Source: Bifiguratus adelaidae (Eukaryota; Mucoromycota; Endogonomycetes; Endogonales). From it: a DNA stretch of 64,000 nucleotides. The stretch lies in contig MVBO01000018.1 of NCBI GenBank assembly GCA_002261195.1, positions 117,797 to 181,796 of the forward strand. The letters are read 5' to 3'. Position 1 is the stretch's first letter. Each line of letters opens with the position of its first letter. Positions 12,130 through 24,046 of the stretch are shown piece by piece. A program made the position numbers and the translations under genes. The notes below the pieces were generated by a model. It was not told the origin of the DNA. It did not search any database and saw nothing but the letters and a program-made list of their open reading frames with translations.

Positions 12130-13477
12130 CTAGCATCGCCATGACAGTAAGCCAGCTAATATGCGAGTTATTTCTTGTAGGTGATGTGAGCAGTTGGTTG
12201 CCTTAGCCTTGATGACGAGCCTAGTGGATAGACGTTCAGGATGTGCTTGTTTGTGCATGCAATATAAACTTGCCTGATATAAGCCCGTGTAGTAGCCTGA
12301 ATAGTACCATGCCATGAGGAGATTAGTTAAGCCTTCTTGGTCTATAGGGATGCTGGGATGAGATGGTTGCTCCGGTGGCATGTCTGTATACTTGCCTATC
12401 GGTTTGCTCTTGGCGTCAGATTTCGGCATCTGATATGCAAAAGAGCGTTTGTGAGATCTATGAAAGCAACGGTATCATGATGGACTTACTGGAGCTGGGG
12501 GAGGAGGGTAGTAGGGTGTGGAGGGAGGATACATGTAATGTGCAAGGGGAGGATAAGGTGGATAATGAAACATTGGTGGAAAGACGAGAGGGATCGGCGG
12601 TTGCGGGACTTGGGAGGGCGGATAATGGGCTGAATGAGGATAATACGAATAATAGTCGGGATGCTGTTGCGCCCAAGACGTTTCTGGTGCTTCGTCTGCT
12701 TTTTCAATCGGCTCCTCTGTTGGAGATGCATCCTCCTACGCTTTCATGTCAAAGGCTTGCCGTGCTTTTCGCAAATCTTACCTCTTGTGCGTCCAGAACA
12801 GTGTCTGTCTTTTCCTCTTCCATAACCTCGATCGTCTCTGTCACTTGCGTTGTCGCTGTCACTGGCTCACTCTGTGTCGTCTCTGTCAAAAGATATGTGC
12901 GTAAGGAGACCATACCATATATATCATGCAGCATCCACTTCTATCTCACCTTCATAATCGTCGACTGAAGGCCCTTGACTGGTTGGAGCAACATGTTGCT
13001 TTTTCGGTGTATTGGCATTGTTGGTATTGCCCGTAGACTTTCGTTTTCTGAAAAAGAAGTAGATCAGTAAACGTAACTTTACCTTTGCACGATGCGATAC
13101 TCACTTGCCGATACTCTTGATCTCTACTGCCTCTGGAGGCTTGGATTTATCTCTGTATGGACTGTGATATTGCTAGACGCGGACAACACGTCAGTAGAAT
13201 TAGGTGCTATGGATTTAACTCACCTGATATTCCTTGACAGCCGCATCCCATGCATCAATGAGCTCGGTATCATCCCATACATCATCGTACGATAGGGTCT
13301 AGATAGCTACAGTTGAGCTCTACATTCACCTCGTTGCGCTCACCTCACACACAATCGGCCTACCTGTCGCTCAGTCGATTTCCCTTTCCCTCGACCGTTG
13401 GCTGCCTTTTTACCTTTTGGCACGTTCTTGTCCTTATGCTGCGTCTCACCGACCTCTGAGGCGTCGAGATCTGTCAT
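12130..13477 (-). CDS. SMN1: Survival motor neuron (SMN) homologue without Tudor domain
   Basis: Core of the SMN-Gemin2 complex that assembles Sm rings on spliceosomal snRNAs. The first exon starts MTDLDASEVGETQH. The next segment is SYDDVWDDTELIDAWDAAV, the Gemin2-binding motif with its conserved WDD-(ST)-x-LIxAWD pattern. Then comes a spliced linker ending in a Pro/Tyr-rich tract (for example SWAQQHPDYYSYYPHSAHYP and PPMFHYPPYPPLAHYMYPP), comparable to the polyproline region of SMN. The C-terminal exon carries GLTNLLMAWYYSGYYTGLYQ, the YG-box oligomerisation helix (LMAWYxSGYxTGxY). No Tudor domain is visible between, as in S. pombe Smn1. A possible GC-AG intron after YYTGLYQ leaves the frame unchanged, so the exact C-terminus is uncertain; TAG is at 12130-12132. 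Confidence 0.9.
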
Positions 13478-13880
13478 GGCAGGAGAACAGCAGAGTGACC
13501 TTAAAAGGAAAGTGGATTCCTTTTTGCGCGAGAACGAAAGAGTGAACGAGTGAACACCATGAAAAAAGAAGAAAATGAGAACGGAAGGTGAAGGTGAGGG
13601 AATGCAGATCCCATTAAGAGGAGATCCATGAAATGACATGCCATCCATGGATCGAACATCCATCGTGGAATATCATCAGCGAGGATAGAAGTGATACATT
13701 CTTGTCACTGTGTCAATGGTATGGAAATGCTTATCTCTATCGTTTTCTAGGGCATTAAGTCGATATTGTAATTGCCTAAAGCAATTCAAATAACATCTAT
13801 CCCTGCCAATGCCTTGTTCCTTTATTCCTCGTTTTGTCTTTTCCGTCATTTGTGTGACTTGCATTCACTCTTGACAATAC
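13478..13880. other. Divergent intergenic region, no gene seen
   Basis: 403 bp between the SMN start (minus) and the bestrophin-like start (plus). Short ORFs here are low-complexity and lack family features. It presumably contains both promoters. Confidence 0.4.
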
Positions 13881-15134
13881 ATGGCAAGCCAACGCAAAAC
13901 GACGCACGTCCAGAGCGCTTCAAACCTGGGTCAGGAGATTAGCACAACACTACAGCGTGATATCAACAATGCGCTCACGTCACCTCCCGTCTTTTTTCGG
14001 TATGTGTGGAGTGTTCTCTAGGTATTTTAAGCTCAGGCGTCGGCAGTATCCATGGCAGTGTCTGGCCACGTATCGTCACACCGGTGGCTCTGTTTGCATC
14101 CTATGCCTTTGTCTTTGGTCTCTTGGAGAACTTGGGTACGTCATATAGCGTAGGATAGCCTTGGAATAGATACCAATGGATCGTCTCTTTGTCCAGGGAT
14201 TTTCCCTAATCTTGGCTCGGTTTTGGTGCCTATTCTTAGCATGGTGGTGGGTATGCTTGTCAGTTTCCGCACCTCGGGTGCTTATGGTGAGTCATTGGAC
14301 GAGTCCGCCCGTACTGGTCTATCTATACTGACGCCTGCTATGCTACAGATCGATGGTATGAAGGTAAGTCCGGAGCGACCGAACGAAGGCCGATTGGTTG
14401 ATTCTAATCGATGATGACCATTAACAGGTCGACGACTGTGGGCGGCTGTCACCGTCAGTATACGCAATTCCACCAGAAATATTTGGATCATGATGAAAGC
14501 ACCTAACGATGTAAAGCGCGAAATCATTAATCTCCTCTTGGCCTACGCTTTCGCCATCAAGCATCATTGTCGGAACGAACGTGGCATCAATTACGATGAC
14601 TTGAATGCCCTTTTACCTCCCAACTTTCGGCTTCAGTATAATTCCAACGAGACCGCTGCCAACAATTTGCCATTAGCCTTGGCCCAGGAAATGCAACTCC
14701 GACTACTTCAATATCAAGCCGATGGTGCGCTAGAAAGTACGACCTTTGGACTCTTGAACGGCACCATCTCGAGCCTAGTGGAAAATTTGACCGCCTTTGA
14801 GCGGATCGGGACGACACCTATCCCTCTTGCCTATAATATTCATCTCAAACAAGTCATTACGCTCTATTGTTTGGCACTGCCGCCTCAATTGGCCGGCAAC
14901 GTTGGCTGGTGGGTCGTACCAGTGACGTCGATTGCCGTGTTTGTGTTCTTTGGTACCGATAGCATCGCGACTGAAATTGAGAATCCTTTTGGCTACGATG
15001 CGAACGATTTGTAAGTCGTGCGGAATTGTCTTGCCTTTGTGATTAAGTCGTCTTTGTTGGACAGGCCGGTTGACAAGTACTGCTCTGACCTGGTACGCGA
15101 GACAGAGAACATGATCACGACATTGAGTCGATAG
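13881..15134 (+). CDS. Bestrophin-like (RFP-TM/UPF0187) anion channel
   Basis: Membrane protein of the bestrophin/YneE family, probably a chloride or other anion channel. After a basic N-terminus (MASQRKTTHVQS) comes GSVWPRIVTPVALFASYAFV (first membrane helix), then LVSFRTSGAYDRWYEGRRLW, the family signature around the FRxNxAYxRWWEGRxxW motif. The domain between is helical (REIINLLLAYAFAIKHHC). The distal part is GTTPIPLAYNIHLKQVITLY, LALPPQLAGNVGWWVVPVTS (membrane), and ENPFGYDANDLPVDKYC, matching the conserved IPxxYxxHL and ENPFGxDxNDL motifs. It ends ITTLSR with TAG at 15132-15134. About five short introns. Location (mitochondrial, vacuolar or plasma membrane) cannot be told. Confidence 0.9.
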
Positions 15135-15223
15135 AGTATCACATTGAAAGGATTCGCGTATATTTATTTTCATTCCTATGTTCATAACCTTGCATCTTTT
15201 CATCCGAAACCTCCATACATGTC

Positions 15224-15571
15224 TTATCCCCAGACAGTGCCCGTACCCCATCCATTGCCTCCCGAATAGCCGTATCCACCGTTACTCACAATGCCACCAA
15301 CTGGATACCCGGTTCCATCCACATATTTGACACCTGAACCTTGCGATACCGCTTGATTGGCGCCCGAGACAATATTGGATCCCGAGGTGTAGGAGCTTCC
15401 CGTCAAGGAGCTCGAACCATTGGGTCCGACGAGGTTATAGCCGTAGGATTGAGGTGGTGCATTGAAATAGGTGTATTGGCGTCTGTAAACAAAATGCGCC
15501 TGGACGAAATGCAAGACAAAGAAGAGGACGAGGATCCCCCCTCGCATACCGTGGTGGCGCAAGAGTATCAT
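15224..15571 (-). CDS. Small Gly/Ser-rich secreted protein
   Basis: 115-residue intronless protein. The start MILLRHHGMRGG begins a clear signal peptide whose hydrophobic core is ILVLFFVLHFVQA, with likely cleavage after VQA. The mature part HFVYRRQYTYFNAPPQSYGY is followed by a Gly/Ser/Asn/Tyr-rich tail (GSSYTSGSNIVSGANQAVSQ, then GYGYSGGNGWGTGTVWG). No cysteine and no catalytic motif; it could be a wall-associated or matrix protein. An in-frame upstream Met at 15640 exists but would place the signal sequence internally. Convergent with the bestrophin-like gene. Confidence 0.65.
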   Translation of the reverse strand: MILLRHHGMRGGILVLFFVLHFVQAHFVYRRQYTYFNAPPQSYGYNLVGPNGSSSLTGSSYTSGSNIVSGANQAVSQGSGVKYVDGTGYPVGGIVSNGGYGYSGGNGWGTGTVWG

Positions 15572-15709
15572 GCTTACAAGAGCAAAAAGGCAAGGCGGTT
15601 CAAAGACCAGCTGCGGTCCGTTTGCTGTATTGGCGGTCAATTTATCACCTACTGATGCATCGGTATCAGGGACTCATTTACGGTAGTCTATCTCGACAGT
15701 TTATCTACA

Positions 15710-17153
15710 CTAGTCCTCATCCATGGCAACGTCCTCAGATTGCGTCTGTCGTTGACGCGCTTGGTCCTCGAGTGCCGTTAAAAAATGTTCAATGCCTGAT
15801 AAGCCGTGAATCGGGTGGACTTTTCGGTGTGGGCCATTGCTTACCATATTCACCCGATTCAGCTTCAAGGTTCAAGAGAGAAGTGTAGCGGTCAAGACGA
15901 CCTTGACGAAGGCCCAAATGTATCCTTCGCAGACGGTCCTTGAAAATGTCTGCACTCGTCAGCTGTCGAACGTTGTCTTCGCTGCTGAGGTTCATGTCGG
16001 CGGGAATGGCGTCAGGGAACAAGGCTTTTTCCGAAGGTTAGCATGGCTGGTTGGAAAACGCTCCAGGAGACACCACGTACCTCGTGCGAGCTTCCCATCG
16101 CGCAAAAGGGGTCCTATGGCCGCAGGCTGAAGAACAGCATGCAGTCGCTCTTCTTCATCTTGGGGTATAGATTCTGCCGCTATATGACCATCAACATGCT
16201 GTTTAGCGACCACGGTATTAGGAACATACACGACATATCGACGCCGTTCAAGGCCTCGCCCAAGTCCTGAATGACACTATCGTTAAGGACGGCGTGTTCA
16301 GTAGTCGTCGGGCGCCCTTGAGAAGGGATTGAAGATTGCCGTCGGGGTCCATCGCCTCCGGTGGTTGTAGGTGCCGCCACGGCTCCACTGAAGCACGGTG
16401 CGTTAACAGAAAATAACGCATGATGAGCAGAACGCATACCCGAATCCACCCACAGTTTGTAGATATTGAAACAATTGATCCTGGTCAATCCCTACAGGTG
16501 ACACGACATGTTAATATCAACGATAACCTGATCATGCCAGCCATTGACGTACCCTGTTCTCCGCCAAGCATGTTCAAGACTTGAGCTGGAGATGGCCCTT
16601 CAGTGTTCGTTTCGCCTCTCTCGGCCATGGCAGATTCGGGATCATTAATGAGACGATTCACCTTCTCGACCACTTCCGCATCTTTGGCATCCGAGCTGTC
16701 TTGCATCCAAAAGAACAACTTTTGGTTGGATGACTTGAATCTGAGTAGATATACCCTGCCGGTGGTACATTCGTCAACCTTCACGAAATCTGCCTCGTCT
16801 GGAAAGATAATCAAGTCCTGCAATGGGCGGTTCAGCGTCTAATCCGTGGCGTCCACCAACTTACTTCTTCTGGTTGACCTGCCGTGCGCTCCTTCCAGTA
16901 AAAGTGCAAAAGCGAAGTGTCGTCCTGTGACGGATCAGGTCAGCAGGGTGTAAAGACACCGCGGCTGTCTATTCAAGCTTACTTGGTCCATGTAAATGAG
17001 TCTAAACACCGTTAGCCACTTGTCATGACCCGGCATTCCAACAACTCACCCCTTCCTCACATCAGGCTTCAACATGTTGCCTTCCCTAACGCACTTTCCT
17101 GCTTTGAAATGCACCAAGTGCGAAGGCGGTGTCGGCGTTGCGAACAAGCTCAT
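15710..17153 (-). CDS. RPN13: Proteasome ubiquitin receptor Rpn13 (ADRM1)
   Basis: Ubiquitin receptor of the 19S proteasome particle that also recruits the deubiquitinase UCH37. The N-terminal Pru domain begins MSLFATPTPPSHLVHFKAG, followed by KCVREGNMLKPDVRKGLIYM, SLLHFYWKERTAG, LIIFPDEADFVKVDECTTGR and VYLLRFKSSNQKLFFWMQD, the characteristic PH-like strands. A Ser/Pro/Gly-rich linker follows. The C-terminal DEUBAD-type region includes EEERLHAVLQPAAI, NVRQLTSADIFKDRLRRI and SLLNLEAESGEYG, ending IEHFLTALEDQARQRQ and VAMDED, TAG at 15710-15712. The last exon follows a 49-bp intron. Divergent from the PXA-domain gene. Confidence 0.92.
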
Positions 17154-17282
17154 GGTATGCTAATGCGTCAGTGAGAGAACAGAAACGTTGACTCGACACG
17201 TTAATGGTAGGTTGATCACGTGACCATGACTTTCCAAGAGCAACCCGCGCCAAAGGTAATGTCGAAGTGTCAAGTGTGAGGA
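17154..17282. promoter_or_regulatory. Divergent promoter with E-box
   Basis: 129 bp between the Rpn13 and PXA gene starts. A CACGTG E-box at 17217-17222 sits within GATCACGTGACC. An alternative PXA-gene Met at 17226 opens only a short frame, so the start at 17283 is preferred. Confidence 0.4.
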
Positions 17283-19222
17283 ATGCCACATCCTCTGCTT
17301 GGACGGACGACATACGCTCCAAAGCAGTCCTTGTACAAGGCCATCTTGTTTCCTGGTATCAAGTCTGCCAGGGACGATGCTTTGACAGAACACTGCCCCA
17401 GAGATAGAAAGAGTGGACGACGCACGGGTGACTCTTTTACTCAAGTGCCTCGTATCACTGCAAGTTCGCCAAAACTAGATGCGGAGCTGTATACGATTGT
17501 CGCCTTGATTGTCAGAGACTTCATATTGACATGGTATAATGGCATATCACAGGATCGCGAGTTTATCAACCGTCTTGTCTCTACGACGGTCGTGGTTCTA
17601 CAACGACTGGAGGAGCGGTTACAAAAGGCAAGTAGACAGATCCCGCATCATGATCAATGTGTGACTTTGCCATCCAGGTGGACTGGGTGGAATTGACATG
17701 CATCGATATACCCGCCATCTTGAGCCAACATATCGCAGACTATCGAACATGCACCTCAAAGATCAAATCAGATTACGCCGGTCATGCATCGTTGGAGAGT
17801 CTATTTCACGGTATACAGCCCCATTGGGCTTTGGAAGGAGAAAACGAGTCCGAATACTTTCGCCGTTTGGCGGAAAATTTGCTCGAGTGCTTGCTGGACA
17901 CAGAAGAATACAATAGCGATGGCATGCGAACGCTTTTAAGAGAGATTGTGGGAGTACTCATATTGCAAAATGCCATCAACAAGTTGTCGGAACCCTTTAT
18001 GATTTATAACATTATCTGTCAGGTACGTTACATTATTTGCCTAGAGAGTGCAAGACTCATCTGCCAACCACAGCTTCTTCCAAATCTTGAGCAAGCTTCC
18101 AACGATCTTGTGAAATCGGAACTTGATTTTCGACACTTATACAAGGAGGAAGTGATTCGTAGTTTGACTTCTCGCGGCTCAAAGAGCAAGTCTAATCACG
18201 AAAAGATCAAGCATCTAGTACGTGAAATGGAACGAACCGACTATACCTTTCAGCCAAGGTCACCAAGCAAGCAAACAACAGCACAGCGCACACATATCAC
18301 TCATCATTCTACCTCGTCCGTATCACGACCATCGTGGGCTTTGAATAGCATGCACGAGCAAGTCAAATCGCAACCTGTGACAGGGCTGAGCGGTACCAAC
18401 AATTCAGCATCAGATCGGGTTTTTGAAAGTCGCGTCACGCCTATCAGCTCACCTCCTCCGCCATCTCGTCCATCTTCTGCCGAACCAGAGATTGACGTAC
18501 CACCACCGTCAATCACAGTCCCTCCGAGGTCATTTCCCCAACTAGGGCATCTGACCTTGGCCGTATTCGTTGCCTATTTTCGATCACTATATCTATCAAT
18601 GCTAAAACTCTTTTCGCAATCCTCTGAAACCGTCCGAAGACTGCAAGCTATGCCCAAGATGACAAGGCATGATAATTTAGAGCTCGGCTGGTTTCATTTC
18701 GCCGAAGTTGTCTTTGGTGGTTGGATGGAACTATACATCATCTGGCCTATCATACGCATCATTGCTGGTAGCCTTGTGGACAAGTGAGTGTTCGATGGGT
18801 TGGTCGAGGCATCCCTAAATCTGCTTTCCAGGGCCATTGAAACTATTGTATATTATTATCTGTCGCAACAGCGCGTCCTCTACTACGTCACGCAGGTTCG
18901 AATCATCCTCTGGCCGAAAGGAGTATGGAATGCCGGCGCACTTGAGCTAACCGAATCTGAAAAGTTTCGAAAACGATGGGACACTGAACGCCGTGTCTAC
19001 CTTCTCTTGCCCTGTAAGTGCCATATTATTCCTGGCTCATACCCCATTGACCGTCCAGCAGCACCTATTAGGCCCTTTCTCCTGGGTAAAATGTCCAAAG
19101 TCGACCAGTATCGCCAGATTCAAGACATTCTCCGAGTGCTCAACCATACCACTTGTAACAAACACCTCCTCTTTTTCTTGCTAGACTTGCTCGTGTCGAC
19201 GATCTTTCCAGAGCTTGTATGA
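17283..19222 (+). CDS. PXA-domain (sorting-nexin-associated) membrane-trafficking protein
   Basis: Contains an N-terminal PXA domain: SPKLDAELYTIVALIVRDFI followed by TWYNGISQDREFINRL, then VELTCIDIPAILSQHIADY, ALEGENESEYFRRLAENLLE and LLREIVGVLILQNAINKLSE, which matches PXA (PX-associated) domains of SNX13/SNX14/Mdm1-like proteins. A Ser/Pro-rich disordered linker (about 18250-18530) follows. The C-terminal part (LTLAVFVAYFRSLYLSML, then YRQIQDILRVLNHTTCNKH and LLDLLVSTIFPEL) resembles the sorting-nexin C-terminal (nexin-C) domain. No PX domain is seen between them. Such proteins act at endosome or ER contact sites. TGA is at 19220-19222; the VPS9-domain gene starts 30 bp later on the same strand. 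Confidence 0.8.
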
Positions 19223-19252
19223 ATCCCACCCTCAACACATCCCATAAAAGGA

Positions 19253-22200
19253 ATGCACGCAAGCTTTGGCGGGCAGACCTTTGACATGTTCAACTTTGAC
19301 TTCTCTAGGCGCTCTAGAGGCAGTACACAGACGAGTCTAAACGATGGACAGTCTATGGACTTTGAAGCAGAGCCAAGAGTGTCCACATCCACCACCACGT
19401 TCACGGAGTCGCTGTCGGCTACGTTTAAAGACAACTTGATGAGACGACCGCGGCTCTCTAGCTTTGGTAGCTGGACATCCAACAACTCTAGCTCGATACC
19501 CATTCCAACCAATAGCTGGGGTATGCTTGCACTTAATACGCTCAGAGACTCTGAAGAGATGGACGATTTGGTGGAATTGCTGACTGGAAATGACAAGGTA
19601 GACGTCTGCCAGGACAAGGTTGCGGAAAGGAGGAGCTTACCAAGGGTATGCTTTTAGGCTACATTGTTCTGTCCAGTTGCACAACCGCATCATCCGGCGA
19701 CCATCATCGACCGCGAGTTCCTGGACGATCATATCGTCATAAGGAACGACTCAGATCCACGTCAGGCGACTACGCTTAGTGGCATCCGTGGTCTCTTTGA
19801 ACAGTATGTGTCGATTGTCTCGAGCTGAAACCAAAGACACAGACTCAACGATGCATTGCATTACAGAGACCGATTTGTCATGCTTGGCTTTGTGGAACGC
19901 AAGTCCACAGGCATCAACAGCGAAACCAGCTCTGTCAAGAGGTAAGCCGGCGTATGACCACTTTAAGTATCTGACGAATAGGAACAGTCTTCCTCCATTT
20001 GAGATTGATGCGTCCTCTTTGCATCCCACCCATCCATCAGTGACCATACTGGCAACGCATGTCGGCGTCTCGTTAAAAGGGCAAACGATCGCTGTCAACG
20101 TCGTTCAAAAGCCCGTGTCCAAGAAGGATGTTGAGCTGCGGCTGACACAACTCGGTGAATTTAACCTGTCACAGCGGAACTCTATGATAGATGAGCTTTC
20201 CGCTGCTTCAGCGGATGATATGACTGCTTCTGATATGAGCCCAAAGCTCGTGCAAAATTTACGAACGTAAGCATGAATGCATGGCCATCATCTTTGATGT
20301 TGACCCCCGTCCAGCTTCGTCGACAACTTTCGCGCTAAGCCGCCATCTAACCCTGAAACTGCATCGCATACATTTCAACAATACATGGATCACATACAAG
20401 ACACTCTGTCCACTTACTTTGATGGAAACGTGCTGACCGAAGCACAAATCGAGGAGAAGATGGAATGGGTCGAGCGGTACCTGTGTACAGAACTGTATAC
20501 CTTGTAAGTAGTGGATCCCTGTCGAAGCTCTTGAACTAATGATGCGCAGCTTCTTCTCCCCATCCAATTCAGATGATATTCTTCATGATGAGGCGTTAGA
20601 GTCGCGTATTGCTGCTCTCAACCTCCTGGAGCTGTCCCTTGAGAATCTCGGCGTCAAGGTGGAGAGTCGGAGACACGCAAATAACATTCACTTAGCCGTG
20701 AAAAAGGGAGGTGAAGCGTTGCAGATGATGACGCAGCGACGGAGTCCTCGCGATAAGGTGGAAGTACTGGTCATATGTCATCGAATCATTGTTGGTAAGT
20801 TGCCGTCGCGGGATAACTTTGAGCGATTGACTGAAGTCATCATGTTGCAGACACAATCGACGATCTAGCAGAGCATATGGAATCCAAGAAAGCCCTGTCA
20901 GAGGACTTAGCTCTACTAGATAACATTTCGAAGCTAAAGATCGATGTTCTTGAGCATTGGCAGGATGAAGACGACAATGAACTGGAAACGCCAACGCAAG
21001 CGCGTCGCGATACGAAAGCTGTTGACGCGGGAGTACTACAAGCAAATGACATTGAAAATCAATCAGATGCGGTTGTATCACAACAGCAGCCAGCAGAAGG
21101 CGAACGCACCGATCCAGACACAACTGCTGCTGAGCAGAATGAAGACGACAATAATTCCCGAAAGCCATCCATCACCATCATTGAACCATCCCAAGACGAA
21201 ACGGAATCATCACCTACAGCCGTAGACACGGATCCTACACTACAGGAATATCAATCGACAAAAACGCCATCGCACATGAGAGCCGAAGAAGCAGAGTCAG
21301 TGTCAGCAGACGCGACAAACACAGTAGAGGACAAGCCGGACGTAGACAATGACGACGATATGCCTGACATCAGTTCTAGTGCTGATTTACTTTTACCGCT
21401 GCTTATATTTACCATTGTCAAGTCTAATCCACCCAAATTCATCTCCAATCTCAAGTTCATTCACCGATTCCGCATGCATGAAGGGCTGATAGGCGAAGCC
21501 AGCTTTTGCCTTACTAATATGGTGTGTTTTGAATATCATTCTCATCTTCTTTTTACTCATGTCGCTGATTTTGCTCTTCTAGATGGCTGCCGTGTCCTAC
21601 CTAGAAACTACGAATCTCATAGGGCTAGGTCTCGCAAGTGGAAAAGTCTACAGCAATGTCACCGATCTCGATGCATCTGACTCCACCTCTTCAGTATCCC
21701 ATATGCCAAACATCACTCCCATGTCGTTCACTACTGCACCTGTCGCCAATGGCAATAATCCATCTTCGCGCGTTCCTCTCACCAGAGCCTTCTCAAGCAC
21801 TCCTGATATAGTAGGAGTAGCAGGCGGTGGTCTAAAGGCATTATCAGGTGCCGTGGAGGGAGCAGGAAAAGTGCTTGGCGGGCTCGGCAAATTTTGGCAA
21901 GGACCTGATCTTCCACCTCCAGGCCATGCTCATGCCCATCCATCCTACCATCTCCCTCGTTCCATCGCCACCTCGGCTACCGATAGTTTATCCAACATTA
22001 TGGAACGCGCAACCGTTCTCAAACGAGGCGACCCGCGTTCCAAGGAACTCAAAGAGATGGGCGCGGAAGAAACAGGGTCTGTTGCCGACACGCCCGTCGT
22101 GCCCGCGCTTATAGAAGGGCGCTTTAGTACTCCACGCAGACCGGGATCGATCCGTACACCCTCCAGTGGCTCGGTGTCCATTGGCCATATACCTGTAGAG

Positions 22201-22308
22201 CGATTTCTTCATGTGCAAGCTTCAGACCTGAGAGTAGGCGAAGTAGAGGAGCTCCTCGAGGCTTACAAACAGTTGGTCAAGGCTTACAAGCAGAAAACCG
22301 CATCCTAG
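19253..22308 (+). CDS. VPS9-domain Rab5-type guanine nucleotide exchange factor
   Basis: Predicted GEF for Rab5/Vps21-type GTPases on endosomes. The N-terminus (MHASFGGQTFDMFNFDFSRR) is Ser/Thr-rich. After several exons comes a helical segment (FQQYMDHIQDTLSTYF, EEKMEWVERYLCTELYTLFF). The VPS9 core is split by a long acidic insertion (about 20950-21360, e.g. DEDDNELETPTQAR). Its conserved C-terminal half reads SADLLLPLLIFTIVKSNPP, KFISNLKFIHRFR and GEASFCLTNMMAAVSYLE, matching the 'D.LLP.L.Y.+..+NPP.L.SN...I..F......GE..Y.+T....A+.++' signature. The C-terminal end LLEAYKQLVKAYKQKTAS is coiled; TAG is at 22306-22308. The PXA gene 30 bp upstream points to a shared endosomal role. Confidence 0.8.
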
Positions 22309-22549
22309 GACGCACAAAGGCACAGTTGGATCGTATTTAGTGTTTCCATGTCTTTATATGTGAAAAACAACCCAAATAGATAGAGTTGCATGTTGAATGC
22401 GAGAATGATGTAACCTATCGTACAAGATGTAAAGTGTATAGTTTCTGTTGCGATGAGGAGGACGGGAAGGCGTGAATAGCTTTGTACCCAAAAACAGTTG
22501 ATGTTCTTTCAAAACCCTATCTTGGTGGATTCCAAGTGGTGAAATTGGC

Positions 22550-24046
22550 CTAGTGTCCGTTCACCTGAATGGTCTTGGGGTCAAAACCAGGCATGGGGAA
22601 GGAACGGGCAAATTCTTGCACTTCCTTCTTCAATTGAGCAATGTCTTGATTGCCTTCAAGAGCAGCGACGAAGTCCTTCATCATCTTGGATCCGCATTTT
22701 GTCTGAACATCGGAGGCGATTTGAACGGTGCGGTGCAAGAATTCGCCGACCTTGACCATGTCTTCCTCCTTGAAAGAGCGGGAGGTAAGAGCGGCCGTAC
22801 CGAGACGGACACCACCAGGAGTGACGGCAGATTTGTCACCGGCGATGGAGTTCTTGTTAATGGTAATGTCGACTATCTCGCAGATACGCTCGACCTTGGA
22901 GCCAGTCAATTTTTGAGGCTTAAGATCCCAAAGAATAAGGTGATTCTCGGTGCCATCGGTAGCCATCTTGTAGCCATAGTTGCGCAAAGTCTTTGCGAGG
23001 GTCTTTGCGTTAGCACGAACTTGAATGGCGTATTGTTTGAATTCGGGAGTGGCGACTTGCTTCAAGGCGACGGCGATTGCGGCAATCGTGTTATTGTGAG
23101 GTCCACCTTGGCAAGAGGGGAAGACGGCTTGGTTGACACGGCCCTCAAGGTCATCGCCCTTGTCGCGGCGGAAGAAGATGAGACCGGCACGAGGACCACG
23201 GAGAGTCTTGTGAGTGGTGGTGGTGACGACGTCGCAGAACTCGAACGGGTTGGCAGCCTCTTTGGAAGCGACGAGACCAGATATGTGAGCAATGTCGGCC
23301 ATCAAATAAGCGCCGTGTTGGTCAGCAACCTTGCGAAGACGAGCGTAATCCCATTCACGAGGATAAGCAGAAGCACCACAGATGAGAAGCTTGGGACGGA
23401 AAAGAGCTGCATTCTCCTCAAGGCGATCGTAGTCAATGTAGCCAGTGGTCTGATCAACTTGATACGGCATCGATTGGAAGTAGATGGAGGAAGAAGAGAT
23501 CTTCTTCTTGGCGGTTTGATAGCCGTGAGTCAAATGACCACCCGAAGGTAAATCCAAACCCATCAAGCGATCTTGAGGTTGGATTAAGGCAGTCAAAGCA
23601 GCAAAGTTGGCTGTGGAACCAGAGTAAGGTTGAACATTGACACCCCACTTCTCGGCATCAAGATGGAAAGCAGTCAAGGCGCGCTTCCGGCATAGGTTCT
23701 CCACTTGATCAATGTATTCGTTACCACCGTAGTAACGAGCACCGGGCAAACCTTCCGAGTACTTGTTGGTCAAGGCAGAACCGTTAGCCTCCATGACAGC
23801 TTGAGAGGTGAAGTTCTATGTTCAACATGAGTATCCATGCGTACAAACGTAAAATCCGCGACCTACTTCGGAAGCAATAAGCTCAAGACCAGAGAACTGA
23901 CGATACTTTTCTTGTTCAATTAGAGCATAGATCTCGCTATCCTCCTCTTGAAGAGGGGTGTTGAGACAGGTATTCTAGATGACAGATAAGCAAATAGTCT
24001 CCAGTTTACCAAGCATACATACCCAGGAATCGCAAGGTTTGGCCAT
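22550..24046 (-). CDS. SHM2: Serine hydroxymethyltransferase, cytosolic type
   Basis: PLP enzyme interconverting serine plus tetrahydrofolate with glycine plus 5,10-methylene-THF, the main entry to one-carbon metabolism. MAKPCDSW begins at 24046; after two introns come [20 protein letters not shown] and [55 protein letters not shown], and [20 protein letters not shown] with the PLP-binding Lys in [11 protein letters not shown]. The C-terminus is [15 protein letters not shown]. There is no presequence, so it is assigned to the cytosol (inference). Most of the protein lies in one 414-codon exon. The strong codon bias of this exon creates a long spurious antisense ORF. Confidence 0.96.

Noticed and set aside
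18890-18915. tRNA B-box-like GGTTCGAATC
   Set aside because: Lies inside a coding exon of the PXA gene and no cloverleaf or A-box can be drawn around it; no convincing tRNA was found in the window.
19217-19249. Possible 33-bp intron fusing the PXA and VPS9 genes
   Set aside because: The GTATGA...AAAAG segment is shorter than the other introns here and splicing it out would not place the VPS9 gene in its own frame; two genes fit better.
22553-23551. 332-codon plus-strand ORF opposite SHMT
   Set aside because: It is antisense to a highly conserved exon with strong codon bias, which commonly opens the complementary frame; the protein has no family features.
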